DNA of 64,000 bases from JAHJQZ01 sp963676075 (GCA_963676075.2 CAXXNZ010000001.1:310001-374000), one strand, 5' to 3'; positions 50,734 through 60,064 are shown, counted from the first letter of the stretch. Translations and numbers: made by a program. Notes: generated from the letters alone by a model not told the origin.

Positions 50734-51765
50734 ATGTCCGAAGAAATGATCGAAACCGATGTCGTCATCGTCGGGGCCGGGCCGGTTGGCCTGTTCGCCG
50801 TGTTCGAATTGGGTCTGCTCGACCTCAAATGCCACCTGATCGATATTCTCGACCGACCGGGCGGGCAGTGCACCGAACTCTATCCGGAAAAGCCGATATA
50901 CGACATTCCGGGCTATCCGATCATCACCGGCCAGCAGCTGACCGAGAAGCTTCTCGAGCAGATCGCGCCGTTCGGGCCGCAGTTCCATTATTCGCGCATG
51001 GTGACCAAGCTCGATGTGCTGCCCGAGGGCGGCTTCCATGTCGAAACCGATGCCGGCGAGAAGTTCCACGCCAAGGTGGTGGTCGTTGCCGCCGGTGGTG
51101 GTTCGTTCCAGCCCAAGCGTCCGCCGATCGAGGGCATTGAGGGGTTCGAGGGGACGTCGGTGTTCTATTCGGTTCGCCGCATGGACGATTTCCGCGATCA
51201 GGACATCGTCATTGTCGGCGGCGGCGATTCCGCCCTCGACTGGACGGTCAACCTGGCACCGCTGGCAAAGTCGCTGACGCTTGTGCATCGACGCGACGAG
51301 TTCCGTGGCGCACCGGCGACCGAAAAGGAAATGCGCCAGCTGGTCGAAGACGGCAAGATGAACCTTGTCATCGGCCAGGTATCCCGGATCGAAGGTGAGG
51401 GCGGCGCGCTATCCCATGTCCATCTCAAGACCAAGGATGGCAGCGAGCTGACCGTGCCGGCGACACGCATGTTGCCCTTCTTCGGATTGACGATGAAGCT
51501 CGGTCCGGTCGCCGACTGGGGACTGGAGCTCAACGACAACCTGATCGCCGTCGATACCGCCAAATTCGAGTCTTCGATCCCGGGCATTTTCGCTATCGGT
51601 GACATCAATTATTACCCGGGCAAGCTCAAGCTGATCCTTTCTGGCTTCCACGAGGCGGCGCTGATGGCCCAGGCGGCCAAGAAGATCGTGGCGCCCGATG
51701 AGCGTGTCATCTTCCAGTACACGACCTCCTCAACCAAGCTGCAGAAAAAGCTCGGCGTCGTCTGA
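50734..51765 (+). CDS. Ferredoxin-NADP+ reductase, type 2 (thioredoxin-reductase-like)
   Basis: 343 residues. FAD motif VVIVGAGPVGLFAVFELGLL at the N-terminus, RPGGQCTELYPEKPIYDIPG, second Rossmann motif IVIVGGGDSALDWTVNL near 165, and GIFAIGDINYYPGK near 285. The CxxC redox pair of thioredoxin reductases is absent, as expected for this FNR type (TrxR-like FNR of rhizobia and Bacillus). It transfers electrons from NADPH to ferredoxin. Lying between cysH and a ferredoxin gene it completes an NADPH-ferredoxin-sulfite reductase chain. Confidence 0.92.
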   Translation: MSEEMIETDVVIVGAGPVGLFAVFELGLLDLKCHLIDILDRPGGQCTELYPEKPIYDIPGYPIITGQQLTEKLLEQIAPFGPQFHYSRMVTKLDVLPEGGFHVETDAGEKFHAKVVVVAAGGGSFQPKRPPIEGIEGFEGTSVFYSVRRMDDFRDQDIVIVGGGDSALDWTVNLAPLAKSLTLVHRRDEFRGAPATEKEMRQLVEDGKMNLVIGQVSRIEGEGGALSHVHLKTKDGSELTVPATRMLPFFGLTMKLGPVADWGLELNDNLIAVDTAKFESSIPGIFAIGDINYYPGKLKLILSGFHEAALMAQAAKKIVAPDERVIFQYTTSSTKLQKKLGVV

Positions 51766-51791
51766 GCTGAGCGAAAACGAGCAACGGCCCC

Positions 51792-52121
51792 ATGAAACTT
51801 ATCGTCGTCGATTACGAAGGCAATGAGCACGAACTCGAAGCCCTGGACGGCTGGCGTGCCATGGAGGTGATCCGCGACTGGGGCCATGATATCAAGGCCG
51901 AGTGTGGCGGCGCCTGCGCTTGCGCCACCTGCCATGTCTATGTCGACGAGAAGTGGGTCGAGATGCTCGACGCTACCAGCGTCGAAGAGGAGGACATGCT
52001 CGACACCGCACCCGATGTCGAGGCAAACTCGCGTCTTTCCTGCCAGATCATCATGTCCGAGGAGCTGGATGGACTCAAACTGACGCTGGCGCCAAGCGCC
52101 CGCAGCGAGGACAACTCTTGA
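51792..52121 (+). CDS. 2Fe-2S ferredoxin (adrenodoxin type) II
   Basis: 109 residues. Cluster cysteines C38, C44, C47 (ECGGACACATCHVYV; C42 is an extra) and C84 (SRLSCQI). It lies 26 bp after FNR and is the most direct electron acceptor from it. It is similar to the ferredoxin at 45825 in order and length, so the two are paralogues bracketing the cluster. Its TGA overlaps the otsB TTG start. Confidence 0.92.
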   Translation: MKLIVVDYEGNEHELEALDGWRAMEVIRDWGHDIKAECGGACACATCHVYVDEKWVEMLDATSVEEEDMLDTAPDVEANSRLSCQIIMSEELDGLKLTLAPSARSEDNS

Positions 52122-52864
52122 CCGATCCGAACCACATCTCACCACCGGCCCTGACCGCCAATATCGCGCTGTTTCTTGATTTCGACGGAACACTTGTCGG
52201 TTTTTCGAAGATCCCCAAGGACGTGAAGCTCGATCCGGCCATGGTGCCGGTGCTGACGCAATTGCGCGAAAAACTTGGCGGCGCGCTCGCCATTGTCACC
52301 GGGCGCGAGATCTCCAACATCACCGAAATCTTCAATCCGCTGGTGTTGCCGGTTGCCGGAAGCCATGGCGCGGAACGTCGCCGTCCGGACGGGCGGATCG
52401 AGTTGCCCGGCGACGAGATCAAGGAACAGGCGTCGCGGATTGCTGCCGACATGCACGCCGAGCTTGGCGACATCGAGAACCTGATCATCGAGCACAAAGT
52501 CTATTCGGTTGCGCTGCACTACCGCAACGCACCGGAAGCCGCCGAGCGCGTGCATGCCGTAGCCGAGAAGGTCCTGTCTCAGCTTCCAGGCTGGGAAGGC
52601 ACTCCCGGCAAGATGGTGATCGAGGTGCGCCCCGCTGCTTTCTCCAAGGCCAGTGCCGTCGAATCCTTCATGGCCGAAGCGCCCTTTGCCGGTCGGGTGC
52701 CGGTGTTCATCGGCGACGACACCACGGATGAAGCCGGCATGAGCGCAGCCAAGGCGCTCGGCGGGTTCGGCATCAAGGTCGGAACGGGCGACTCGGTTGC
52801 CGACTACCGGTTGGCTGATCCGGCAGCCGTCCATGCCTACCTGATCGCTGCGATCCAGGATTGA
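52118..52864 (+). CDS. otsB: Trehalose-6-phosphate phosphatase
   Basis: 248 residues from a TTG at 52118 with GAGGA seven bases upstream. HAD-fold motifs: LFLDFDGTLVGF (nucleophile Asp), IVTGREI, PVAGSHGAERR and the final acidic FIGDDTTDEAGM. It removes phosphate from trehalose 6-phosphate made by OtsA, encoded 155 bp further on. The start overlaps the ferredoxin stop, so translation follows from the sulfur cluster transcript, an unusual link between sulfur assimilation and trehalose. otsA may also use its own stress promoter. Confidence 0.95.
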   Translation: MTDPNHISPPALTANIALFLDFDGTLVGFSKIPKDVKLDPAMVPVLTQLREKLGGALAIVTGREISNITEIFNPLVLPVAGSHGAERRRPDGRIELPGDEIKEQASRIAADMHAELGDIENLIIEHKVYSVALHYRNAPEAAERVHAVAEKVLSQLPGWEGTPGKMVIEVRPAAFSKASAVESFMAEAPFAGRVPVFIGDDTTDEAGMSAAKALGGFGIKVGTGDSVADYRLADPAAVHAYLIAAIQD

Positions 52865-52878
52865 ATCCAAAAAAGCCT

Positions 52879-52903
52879 GCAACCATTTGTAACTTCGCGC
52901 GTT
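52879..52903 (+). promoter_or_regulatory. EcfG-type general stress promoter before otsA
   Basis: GCAAC (52879-52883), 16 bp, CGTT (52900-52903). The alphaproteobacterial EcfG/RpoE2 consensus is GGAAC-N16/17-CGTT, so one base differs. otsA belongs to the general stress regulon in several rhizobia, which supports the site. Confidence 0.55.
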
Positions 52904-53019
52904 AATGTGTCTGAAATTCAGATGCTCGCGCGCGAGTTTGGTTAGGGATTCGATGTATGGTAGAAGGAGACATGGAGGAAAACGCTGAACAGGGGGGGCA
53001 ACCCGTAAAGGGGTCTGCC

Positions 53020-54441
53020 ATGAAACCGATCGTCATTGTGTCCAACCGTATTCCGGGCAAGCGCCCGAGTGCAGGTGGGCTGGCGGTTGCACTGAAAAAG
53101 GTTCTGAGCGAGCGGCAAGGATTCTGGTTCGGATGGTCCGGCAATTATTGCGCTGAACCGACGCGAACCATCGAGTTCGAAAAGATCGACGGGCTGCAGA
53201 TCGCCGGCCTCGACATCCCCGAGAACGACTACAAGGGCTATTACGAGGGCTTTTCCAATTCGGTGTTGTGGCCAGCGTTCCACCACCGTCTCGACCTCAT
53301 CAAGATTTCGGCCGAGGACTACTCAGCCTACAAGCGGGTCAACCGCTCATTTGCCGAGGCGCTTATCGACGAGATCACGCCCGATCACACGATCTGGGTG
53401 CACGATTATCATCTCATTCCGCTCGGGCGGGAGCTGCGGCGACTTGGTGCGAAAAACCGCATAGGCTTTTTCCTGCACATTCCCGTGCCAGGTCCTGAGA
53501 TTTTATCCGCGGTGCCGCATGCCTCCGATCTGGTGACGGCACTGTCGGCCTATGACCTGGTCGGATTGCAGGCCGAGCGCGACGTCGAGAAGCTCAAGTC
53601 CCAGTTCGAAATGACCGAGCTGCCATCGGTCAGCGACGCCAACGAGCAGAACTCTAGCTCTTTGCCGCGCACGGTCGAGGCGTTCCCGATTGGCACCGAT
53701 CCGGAAGCCTTCGGCAAGCTCGTTGATCGCCCGCATGGCCAGCGCACCGCCCAAAGGGTCAAGGCTTCGATCGCCGGTCGCGAGCTTATTCTCGGCGTCG
53801 ACCGGCTCGATTACTCCAAGGGGCTGCCCGAGCGCATCGCTGCCTATGACGCACTTCTGACCGATTATCCGAAGTGGCGGCGCAAGGTGCATATGCTGCA
53901 GATCGCGCCGACCTCGCGCGACACGATCGAGCAGTACAAGGACATCAACGAAGAGCTGGACCTTGCCTGCGGGCGGGTGATGGGCAAATTCGCCGATCCC
54001 GACTGGGCGCCGATCAACTACGTCAAGCGCGCCTATCCGCAGACCTCGCTGGCAGGCCTATATCGTGCCGCCAGCGTGGCACTGGTGACCCCGCTCAGAG
54101 ACGGCATGAACCTTGTCGCGCATGAGTTCGTTTCATGTCAGGATCCCGACGACCCGGGCGTTCTGATCCTGTCGCGCTTTGCTGGCGCGGCGGAGCTCTT
54201 TCCCGAAGCGCTTCTGGTCAATCCGCACAATGTCGAGGAAGTGGCGGAAGCGCTCGACAATGCGCTGTCGATGGGTCTCAGAGACCGCAAGACACGCTGG
54301 AAGGCTTTGATGAAGACCGTCGAGAAACACACCGTCGACCAATGGGCTTCCGACTTCCTGACCCGGCTGGCGGACGTGCCGGCCTGGGATCGCAAGGCGG
54401 TTCGGGTCGATACGCCAACTGACCCAGCGGTGCCGGCCTAA
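53020..54441 (+). CDS. otsA: Trehalose-6-phosphate synthase
   Basis: 473 residues from the ATG at 53020, preferred because AAGGGG is seven bases upstream and the product begins MKPIVIVSNRIPG; two ATGs at 52957 and 52972 would add an atypical tail. GT20 family: GGLAVALKKV at the donor site, HDYHLIPLGRELR, FFLHIPVPG, GVDRLDYSKGLPERI and TPLRDGMNLVAHEF. It joins glucose from UDP-glucose to glucose 6-phosphate. OtsB next door finishes trehalose, an osmotic and desiccation protectant. The upstream EcfG-like promoter suggests stress control. Confidence 0.96.
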   Translation: MKPIVIVSNRIPGKRPSAGGLAVALKKVLSERQGFWFGWSGNYCAEPTRTIEFEKIDGLQIAGLDIPENDYKGYYEGFSNSVLWPAFHHRLDLIKISAEDYSAYKRVNRSFAEALIDEITPDHTIWVHDYHLIPLGRELRRLGAKNRIGFFLHIPVPGPEILSAVPHASDLVTALSAYDLVGLQAERDVEKLKSQFEMTELPSVSDANEQNSSSLPRTVEAFPIGTDPEAFGKLVDRPHGQRTAQRVKASIAGRELILGVDRLDYSKGLPERIAAYDALLTDYPKWRRKVHMLQIAPTSRDTIEQYKDINEELDLACGRVMGKFADPDWAPINYVKRAYPQTSLAGLYRAASVALVTPLRDGMNLVAHEFVSCQDPDDPGVLILSRFAGAAELFPEALLVNPHNVEEVAEALDNALSMGLRDRKTRWKALMKTVEKHTVDQWASDFLTRLADVPAWDRKAVRVDTPTDPAVPA

Positions 54442-54463
54442 TAACCTGCAACCACGCTGAGAC

Positions 54464-54503
54464 ATGAAAAAGGCTGCGTCCTGATGGATGCAGCCTTTTT
54501 CAT
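54464..54503. terminator. Bidirectional terminator between otsA and cysK
   Basis: Perfect 14-bp stem ATGAAAAAGGCTGC/GCAGCCTTTTTCAT with a 12-base loop. Each strand has five A in the left arm and five T in the right arm. It ends both convergent genes. Confidence 0.92.
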
Positions 54504-54535
54504 ATCCAGCGAACCTGAAGGTTCGGCTACATCGG

Positions 54536-55507
54536 CTAAATTCCGTCGAATAGTGCCGTCGATAGGTAGCGTTCGGCAAAGCTCGGCAGGACCGTGACAA
54601 TGGTCTTGCCGACAAACTCCTGGCGCGCCGCCAGTTGCAGCGCTGCCGCGACGTTGGCACCCGATGAAATGCCGCCAGGAATACCCTCGCTGCGCGCCAG
54701 GGCTCGTGCCGTCTCGAAGGCGGTGTCGTTGCCGATCTGGATGATCTCGTCGATCACCGCGCGGTCGAGGATGTCCGGGACAAAGCCGGCTCCGATGCCC
54801 TGGATCTTGTGCGGACCTGGATTGCCGCCCGACAGGACCGGGCTGTCCTCGGGCTCGACGGCGAAGACCTTCACACCGGGCTTGTGCTGCTTGAGCGCCT
54901 GACCAACGCCGGTGATGGTGCCGCCGGTGCCGACGCCGGCAACAAAGGCGTCGATATTGCCATTGGTGTCGTTCCAGATTTCCTCGGCCGTGGTCCGGCG
55001 GTGGATTGCGGGGTTGGCCGCGTTCTCGAACTGCTGCGGGATGATGGCGCTGGGCAGCGCCGCGGCCAGTTCCTTGGCGCGGGCGACGGCGCCCTTCATG
55101 CCCTCGGCGGCCGGTGTCAGCTCCAGCTGGGCGCCGAGCAGGGCCAGCATCTTGCGGCGCTCTATCGACATCGATTCCGGCATGACAAGGATTAGCTTGT
55201 AGCCGCGCGAGGCGGCAACGAAGGCGAGGGCGATGCCGGTATTGCCCGAGGTCGGTTCGATCAGCACCGTATCCGGCCCGATGCGGCCTTCGGCCTCGAG
55301 CGCGTCGATCATTGCCGCGCCGATGCGATCCTTGACCGAAGCAAGCGGGTTGAAGAACTCGAGCTTGACCAGAATGCGGGCGTTGACGCCGTGCATCTGC
55401 GGCAGGCGCGTGAGCTCGACGATTGGGGTGTCGCCGATGGTTTCGGTGATGGAAGAATAAATGCGGCCGCGCCCGGGGCGCTGCTGGTTTGAAGCTGTGT
55501 CTGACAT
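54536..55507 (-). CDS. cysK: Cysteine synthase A (O-acetylserine sulfhydrylase)
   Basis: 323 residues from the ATG at 55507. PLP lysine in FFNPLASVKDRIG near residue 56, substrate loop EPTSGNTGIALAF near 85, PLP phosphate loop GVGTGGTITGVGQ near 190 and the C-terminal GISSGANVAAAL. It combines O-acetylserine with sulfide from the neighbouring sulfite reductase pathway. The standard fold type II enzyme is of normal length. It is convergent with otsA and on the opposite strand to the sulfur cluster, so it is regulated separately. Confidence 0.96.
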   Translation of the reverse strand: MSDTASNQQRPGRGRIYSSITETIGDTPIVELTRLPQMHGVNARILVKLEFFNPLASVKDRIGAAMIDALEAEGRIGPDTVLIEPTSGNTGIALAFVAASRGYKLILVMPESMSIERRKMLALLGAQLELTPAAEGMKGAVARAKELAAALPSAIIPQQFENAANPAIHRRTTAEEIWNDTNGNIDAFVAGVGTGGTITGVGQALKQHKPGVKVFAVEPEDSPVLSGGNPGPHKIQGIGAGFVPDILDRAVIDEIIQIGNDTAFETARALARSEGIPGGISSGANVAAALQLAARQEFVGKTIVTVLPSFAERYLSTALFDGI

Positions 55508-55765
55508 GATCTCGGTTGTCCTTGTGGCATCCGCGGGGCCGGACAGCGGACGCTGAGTTGTGCAGCAGTGTAGCCCGCATGTGGTTGCAACAGGAGTCCG
55601 TGCAGATGAAAATCCTTCTGCCGAAGCGGCATTGCGCCGAAATTGCTGCCATTTGGGAGCCGATGGACGCAAAGGCGACAAGCCCCGCTCGTCCAGTGGT
55701 CGGCTGCTGCTGCCGGTTTTGCGCGAATGGCGGGCTAGATTGCCGCGCACAAGCGGAGTGTGCAA

Positions 55766-56227
55766 ATGGACCTTGTCGAACTCGAACGTTTCGTTGTCGC
55801 GGCCAAGCGCCAGACTTATGTCGGAGGCGGCGCGCTGGCGCCGTCCAGCCGAACCGGGTCGCATGATCTCGGCTGGCAGGACGGTGCGTGGCGCTATCTC
55901 GACAGCTATTTCGGCGGTTCCGATTTTATCGGGCAGGAGATCGTCTGGAACGGTGACGTGCCGGTCTGGGCGATGAACTATTACGGCTACATCCTCAACC
56001 GCGAGCTGATCGATGCCCAGAGGGCCGGGGCAACGATCAAGGCGGCGTTATCAGCAATGTATGCTGAGGGGCGCTTTCTCGGCGGCTGGAGTTTTGACGG
56101 CCCGCATGGACTGTACTCAGATTATTCCGAGGGCGATGTCAGCCATTTCAGCGGTCACGAGACCATTGGTTGCGGCGGCGCGGTTGCTTACCGGCTCGAC
56201 TATCACGGTGGCCTGATCAGGGCCTGA
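55766..56227 (+). CDS. DUF5680 domain protein
   Basis: 153 residues from the ATG at 55766 with GGAG eight bases upstream; a GTG two codons earlier is possible. LVELERFVVAAKRQTYVGGGALAPSSRTGSHDLGWQDGAWRYLDSYFGGSDFIGQEIVW and PVWAMNYYG are the DUF5680 landmarks. It is soluble with no signal peptide and no DNA-binding domain, which some relatives carry. The function is unknown. It is divergent from cysK. Confidence 0.85.
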   Translation: MDLVELERFVVAAKRQTYVGGGALAPSSRTGSHDLGWQDGAWRYLDSYFGGSDFIGQEIVWNGDVPVWAMNYYGYILNRELIDAQRAGATIKAALSAMYAEGRFLGGWSFDGPHGLYSDYSEGDVSHFSGHETIGCGGAVAYRLDYHGGLIRA

Positions 56228-56298
56228 TCTTGTCTCCTTCGTCTCGGCCTTGCTGGTGACGGGGCGGACGCGTCTGACCGTATAGGGAGTTGGAGGGG

Positions 56299-57225
56299 CT
56301 AGCGCTGGCGCTTAGTGACGTTGTCGAGCCAGCTGGCGACGTCTTCGATCACCTCGTCCATGTGCGAAAGACCCTGCTGATCGGTCATGCCGTGATCATA
56401 GCCCGGATATTCCCAATACGTGAGATTGCTAAGGCCGGCAGCGGCGAAAAGGTCAGCTGTTGCGCGGGCGGTACCAACGGGTGCGGAGTCATCGCGTCCA
56501 CCCTGAACGAGCAAGAGCGGCGCATCGGTTTTTAGCATGTCGTCGACTTCGCGGCGATCGATGGAATCTGCCCAGAAACGGAAAGAATAGCCTGACCAGA
56601 GCTCAAGACTGTCGGGGTGGCTGCGGATCTCGTCGAATTGCGCCGCGAGCATGGGGCGGACCTCTTCGGGCACGGTCTGAAGGATCATTTCTTCGAACGT
56701 AACGCCGCCTCCAGTCGACAAGAGTATCGCCGCATCTGCATCGACGTTCGGTGCCAAGCGGGCCATGACGGTGCCGCCCATGGAGCCACCGAACAGCACC
56801 AGCGTCCCGTTCCACCAGGGCGCATCCGACAGCTCACCCAGGACCTGGCGATAGTCGGCGACGCGCTGCGTGGCGGTGTTGTGGGCGTGATAGGCGGAAG
56901 GGCAGGATCTGTCCGGATCGGCTATCTCGGCGTCCGGCGCGATGCCGTATTTCTCGACAGTGAGCGCGGCGAACCCGGCAAAGGCCTGGCGCACCGACAT
57001 GATGTTGTGGTTTTGCGCGACAGGAAGGCAGCCGGAACCCTGCGCGATGACGATGAGGCCATGCTTTCCGGCGCCGGCGGGCATGTCGAGCGCCCAATCG
57101 ATGGTGCTGCCATCTGGTCGAAGCGAGTGTGCCCAGGTGGGCTCTGCATTTGCTTCGGCAGTGCTCGCGAGACCTGTTGCCAGTACGAGACCCCAAAACA
57201 GGGCGGAATGAGAGGAGCGGCGCAT
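56299..57225 (-). CDS. Exported alpha/beta hydrolase
   Basis: 308 residues from the ATG at 57225. A signal peptide (MRRSSHSALFWGLVLATGLASTAEANA) directs it to the periplasm or outside. The nucleophile elbow is GGSMGG near residue 155, the acid is probably in GGRDDSAP and the catalytic His in YDHGM near 280. VIAQGSGCLPV may form an oxyanion or disulfide region (Cys). It resembles dienelactone-hydrolase-like enzymes; the substrate is unknown. A 19-bp palindrome shared with the DUF2975/XRE promoter stands 121 bp upstream of the start. Confidence 0.82.
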   Translation of the reverse strand: MRRSSHSALFWGLVLATGLASTAEANAEPTWAHSLRPDGSTIDWALDMPAGAGKHGLIVIAQGSGCLPVAQNHNIMSVRQAFAGFAALTVEKYGIAPDAEIADPDRSCPSAYHAHNTATQRVADYRQVLGELSDAPWWNGTLVLFGGSMGGTVMARLAPNVDADAAILLSTGGGVTFEEMILQTVPEEVRPMLAAQFDEIRSHPDSLELWSGYSFRFWADSIDRREVDDMLKTDAPLLLVQGGRDDSAPVGTARATADLFAAAGLSNLTYWEYPGYDHGMTDQQGLSHMDEVIEDVASWLDNVTKRQR

Positions 57226-57578
57226 GGGAAGGGCCTTCAATGGTTGAGCCGCATCAAGGCGCGCAAAAGCGCGGCCGCAACTGGCAGGGCAGTGGGCGAA
57301 ATCGGGATGTCGATGATGATTCCCGCCAAGATGGCAGGCAATAAAATTATCGTAATACAATAATTAGCATTGCGTTTGCGAACCGGCAAGCGGTCACAAT
57401 CGCGCATAGGCAGAGATGGGAGAATTCCCACAAAAGTGGAGTTTGCCTGCCGAACTGCGCGGGCGTTTCTTCCGGCCTACAGCCATTCATTGTTTCATGG
57501 AAACAGTGAAAGGCTCTGGGTTTTTGTTTTGTCGCATTTCCGGACGGTGAACCGGTATCCACTTCACCTGGAAATGCT
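57226..57578. other. Spacer upstream of the hydrolase
   Basis: No gene was recognised. It contains the shared palindrome (57346-57364) in an AT-rich stretch, then GC-average sequence up to the YcjF gene end, with a CACTTCACCTGG/CGGTGAACCGG region of no clear structure. Confidence 0.45.
57346..57364. promoter_or_regulatory. 19-bp palindrome, copy B (hydrolase promoter)
   Basis: ATTATCGTAATACAATAAT. Its reverse complement differs by one base from 25185-25203. It probably binds the same regulator, perhaps the small XRE protein encoded at 24402. No other copy was seen in the window. Confidence 0.6.
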
Positions 57579-58610
57579 CTAGGACTCCGGCGTCACCTTG
57601 CCCTTTTCGACCTTGGCGAGCTCGGGCAGGAAATCCATCACCACCGGCTGTTTCAGCGCTGAGAACGGCAAAGGCCGGGTGACGCGCATGGCGGCGATGC
57701 CGACACGGACCGTCATCAAGCCGTTGACCAGACCTTCGCCGAGCCGGGCCGACAGGCGCGCCGCCAGCCCCTGTCCGAGAAGCTGCTGGATGACGCTGTC
57801 GCCCAGCGCGATGCCGCCAGTGACGGCCAGCGAACCGAGGATGGCGCCGAACAGCCGCCACGAGCCGAACAGGCCGGGCCTGAGGCCGTAGAGCGTGGCA
57901 ATGGCGCGGGCGAGCCGCATGCTCTCCCAGGCAACAAAGGCCAGGTCGACAATAGCCCGTGGCGAGATGGCGGTGACCAGTGTCACCCGTCGCGCCGCCG
58001 CCGAGGTGAGGGCGCGGGCGCGCTTGTCGAGCGGGGTCATCAAGGCGCGCTCAGCGGCGTGGATGCGGTCGGTGCCGTCGAAAATCTGGTCGAGCAACGG
58101 GTCGAGATCGGCACGGGCGCGGGCAAGGTCGGGGCGACCGGCGTAAAGAGCGGCGACTTCCGAGACGATGGCTTCGCCGTCCTTCATGGCATTGGACTTG
58201 AGCGCGGCGTCGGCCCTTATGCGCAGGCGGCCGAGTTTTCTCAGGCGTCTGACGGCCAGCCACTCGCGCAGGCCGAGGGCGATGACGGCAACAACGAGTA
58301 CGCCGACAATGCCGGTCGCCAGCCAGCCGAGCCATTCGTATTGGGCGAAAAGGTCGGTGATCAGCGCCTGGGCGGCAAGTCCGAGGCTCAGGGATATGGT
58401 CAGACCGAAGGCCCAAAGCGCGATGCTCAACAGCCAGTTGCGCTTTTTGGGCGGCGGCAGGGCGATGGTTTCGGCGTCGGGCGCGAAGACGTCTTCGTCG
58501 ATCTCGGGCACATCCTCGGGCGCAAAGGCCTGTGGCAGGCGCTCGGAGGAGGCATAGGGCGCGGATTTGGGGGCCTCGGGAACGACAGGCCGGGCGACTG
58601 GTTTTCTCAT
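57579..58610 (-). CDS. ycjF: YcjF family (TIGR01620/DUF697) membrane protein
   Basis: 343 residues. A proline-rich cytoplasmic head is followed by two membrane helices (about 60-85 and 95-115) after the basic KKRNWLLSIALWAFGLTISLSLGLAAQAL, then DUF697-type helices with AISPRAIVDLAFVAWESMRLARAIATLYGLRPG. It overlaps the YcjX gene by four bases, the standard two-gene unit. The pair is induced in envelope stress in other proteobacteria; the exact role is unknown. Confidence 0.9.
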   Translation of the reverse strand: MRKPVARPVVPEAPKSAPYASSERLPQAFAPEDVPEIDEDVFAPDAETIALPPPKKRNWLLSIALWAFGLTISLSLGLAAQALITDLFAQYEWLGWLATGIVGVLVVAVIALGLREWLAVRRLRKLGRLRIRADAALKSNAMKDGEAIVSEVAALYAGRPDLARARADLDPLLDQIFDGTDRIHAAERALMTPLDKRARALTSAAARRVTLVTAISPRAIVDLAFVAWESMRLARAIATLYGLRPGLFGSWRLFGAILGSLAVTGGIALGDSVIQQLLGQGLAARLSARLGEGLVNGLMTVRVGIAAMRVTRPLPFSALKQPVVMDFLPELAKVEKGKVTPES

Positions 58611-60064
58611 TTCAGCTTGTCCCCGATGAGGAAATCGAGCGCGCGATCGAGGCGGATCTGCGGTAGCAGAGGGACACCGGACTCGTTGCGGCCGAGTTCG
58701 GACGGTGGCTGGAAGCGCAGGAAATTGACGATATTGCCGGGCGCGTCCGACCGCAGCGCCTGTTCCGGTGTCTCCGGCAGGTCGCCGGGGAACAGGGCGA
58801 TCTCGGTCTTGCCGTCATAGGTCTCGCCGTCGAGGGTTTCGCCTTTTTCCGGCGTGCCGATGATGACATCGAGCGGGCTGCCCTCGTGGGTGATCTTGCC
58901 CTCGCGCGTCGCCCGGACAGCCGCCAGCGCCAGCGATTTCGTCTGGGAGCCGGCAAAGCGTGCCTTGGAACCGGCCCGAGCCACGATCCGGTTGAGAATG
59001 GCTTCAAGCCGGTCATGCGAGGAATGATGAATGTGGTCGGCCTTTGAAGCGGCGAACAGGATGCGGTCGATGCGGCGGGCGACGAGCCCGGTGAGAAGGG
59101 AATTCGACCCGAGCCGGAAACTGGCGAGGATCTCGGTGAGCGCCAGTTCGAGATCGGCCACCGCCTCGGGGCCGGCATTGAGCGGCCTCAACGCGTCGAC
59201 CAGCACGATCTGGCGGTCGAGTCGGGCGAAGTGATCGCGGAAGAACGGGCGGACGACGAGGTGCTTGTAGGCCTCGTAGCGGCGCTCGAACATGCGGAAC
59301 AGCGATTTGTTCGGGGCGTGCGTGGCCGGTTCCGGCAGCGGTGCGAAGGTCAGGGCGGGCGAGCCTTCGAGATCGCCCGGCATCAGCATGCGCCCCGGTG
59401 TCAGCGTCGACAGCGCGCCGGCCTCGGCACGGGCGCTGCGCAGATAGGCGATGAAGGCCTCGGACAGTGCCTCGGCCTGGGTCTCGCTGGCATCGGCGAT
59501 GATATCGGTGTGCTCAAGGGCGGCAAGAAACGGCTTGGCGGCGTGCTCGGCATCGGGGCGGCGGGCGCGGGCGAGGGCTCCCCGGCTCCATTCAGCATAA
59601 TCGAGCCCCAGAAGCGGCAGATCGAGCAGCCATTCGCCGGGATAATCGACGATGTCGAGATGCAGCTCCTGCGGGCCCATCATGCCGGCGAGCCAGCGCG
59701 TGCTCTCATATCTGAGCGTCAGCCTGATCTGGGAAATGCGCCGGGTCGAGTCCGGCCATTCCGGAGCGGGTCCGGTCAGAGAGGCGAGGTGCTGCTCGTA
59801 GGCAAAACGTGGCACACCGCGTTCCGGGTGTTCGCTGAGGACGGTGCCGATCAGCCGGCCCTCGGCTTCGGGTGCAAAGGCCGGTAGCTTGGCGCCGTTG
59901 ACCAGCGCATGGATGAGGGCGGTGATGAACACTGTTTTGCCGGAGCGCGACAGCCCGGTAACCCCGAGCCGCAGGGTGGGGGTGAGGATGCCTGTCGCCG
60001 ATTCCGCCAGATTGGCGAGCGAAAGCCCGATCTCGTCGGTGAAGGTGATGGGCGGTTTCGGCAT
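58607..60064 (-). CDS. ycjX: YcjX family P-loop ATPase/GTPase
   Basis: 485 residues from the ATG at 60064 (AGGA upstream); an earlier ATG at 60139 adds a hydrophobic tail and is less likely. The P-loop GVTGLSRSGKT is at residues 34-44, DYPGEWLLDLPLLG is the second nucleotide region and KADHIHHSSHDRLEA a conserved part of the C-terminal half. YcjX is a DUF463 stress-linked protein with unknown activity; it works with YcjF, encoded downstream with an ATGA overlap. Confidence 0.93.
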   Translation of the reverse strand: MPKPPITFTDEIGLSLANLAESATGILTPTLRLGVTGLSRSGKTVFITALIHALVNGAKLPAFAPEAEGRLIGTVLSEHPERGVPRFAYEQHLASLTGPAPEWPDSTRRISQIRLTLRYESTRWLAGMMGPQELHLDIVDYPGEWLLDLPLLGLDYAEWSRGALARARRPDAEHAAKPFLAALEHTDIIADASETQAEALSEAFIAYLRSARAEAGALSTLTPGRMLMPGDLEGSPALTFAPLPEPATHAPNKSLFRMFERRYEAYKHLVVRPFFRDHFARLDRQIVLVDALRPLNAGPEAVADLELALTEILASFRLGSNSLLTGLVARRIDRILFAASKADHIHHSSHDRLEAILNRIVARAGSKARFAGSQTKSLALAAVRATREGKITHEGSPLDVIIGTPEKGETLDGETYDGKTEIALFPGDLPETPEQALRSDAPGNIVNFLRFQPPSELGRNESGVPLLPQIRLDRALDFLIGDKLK

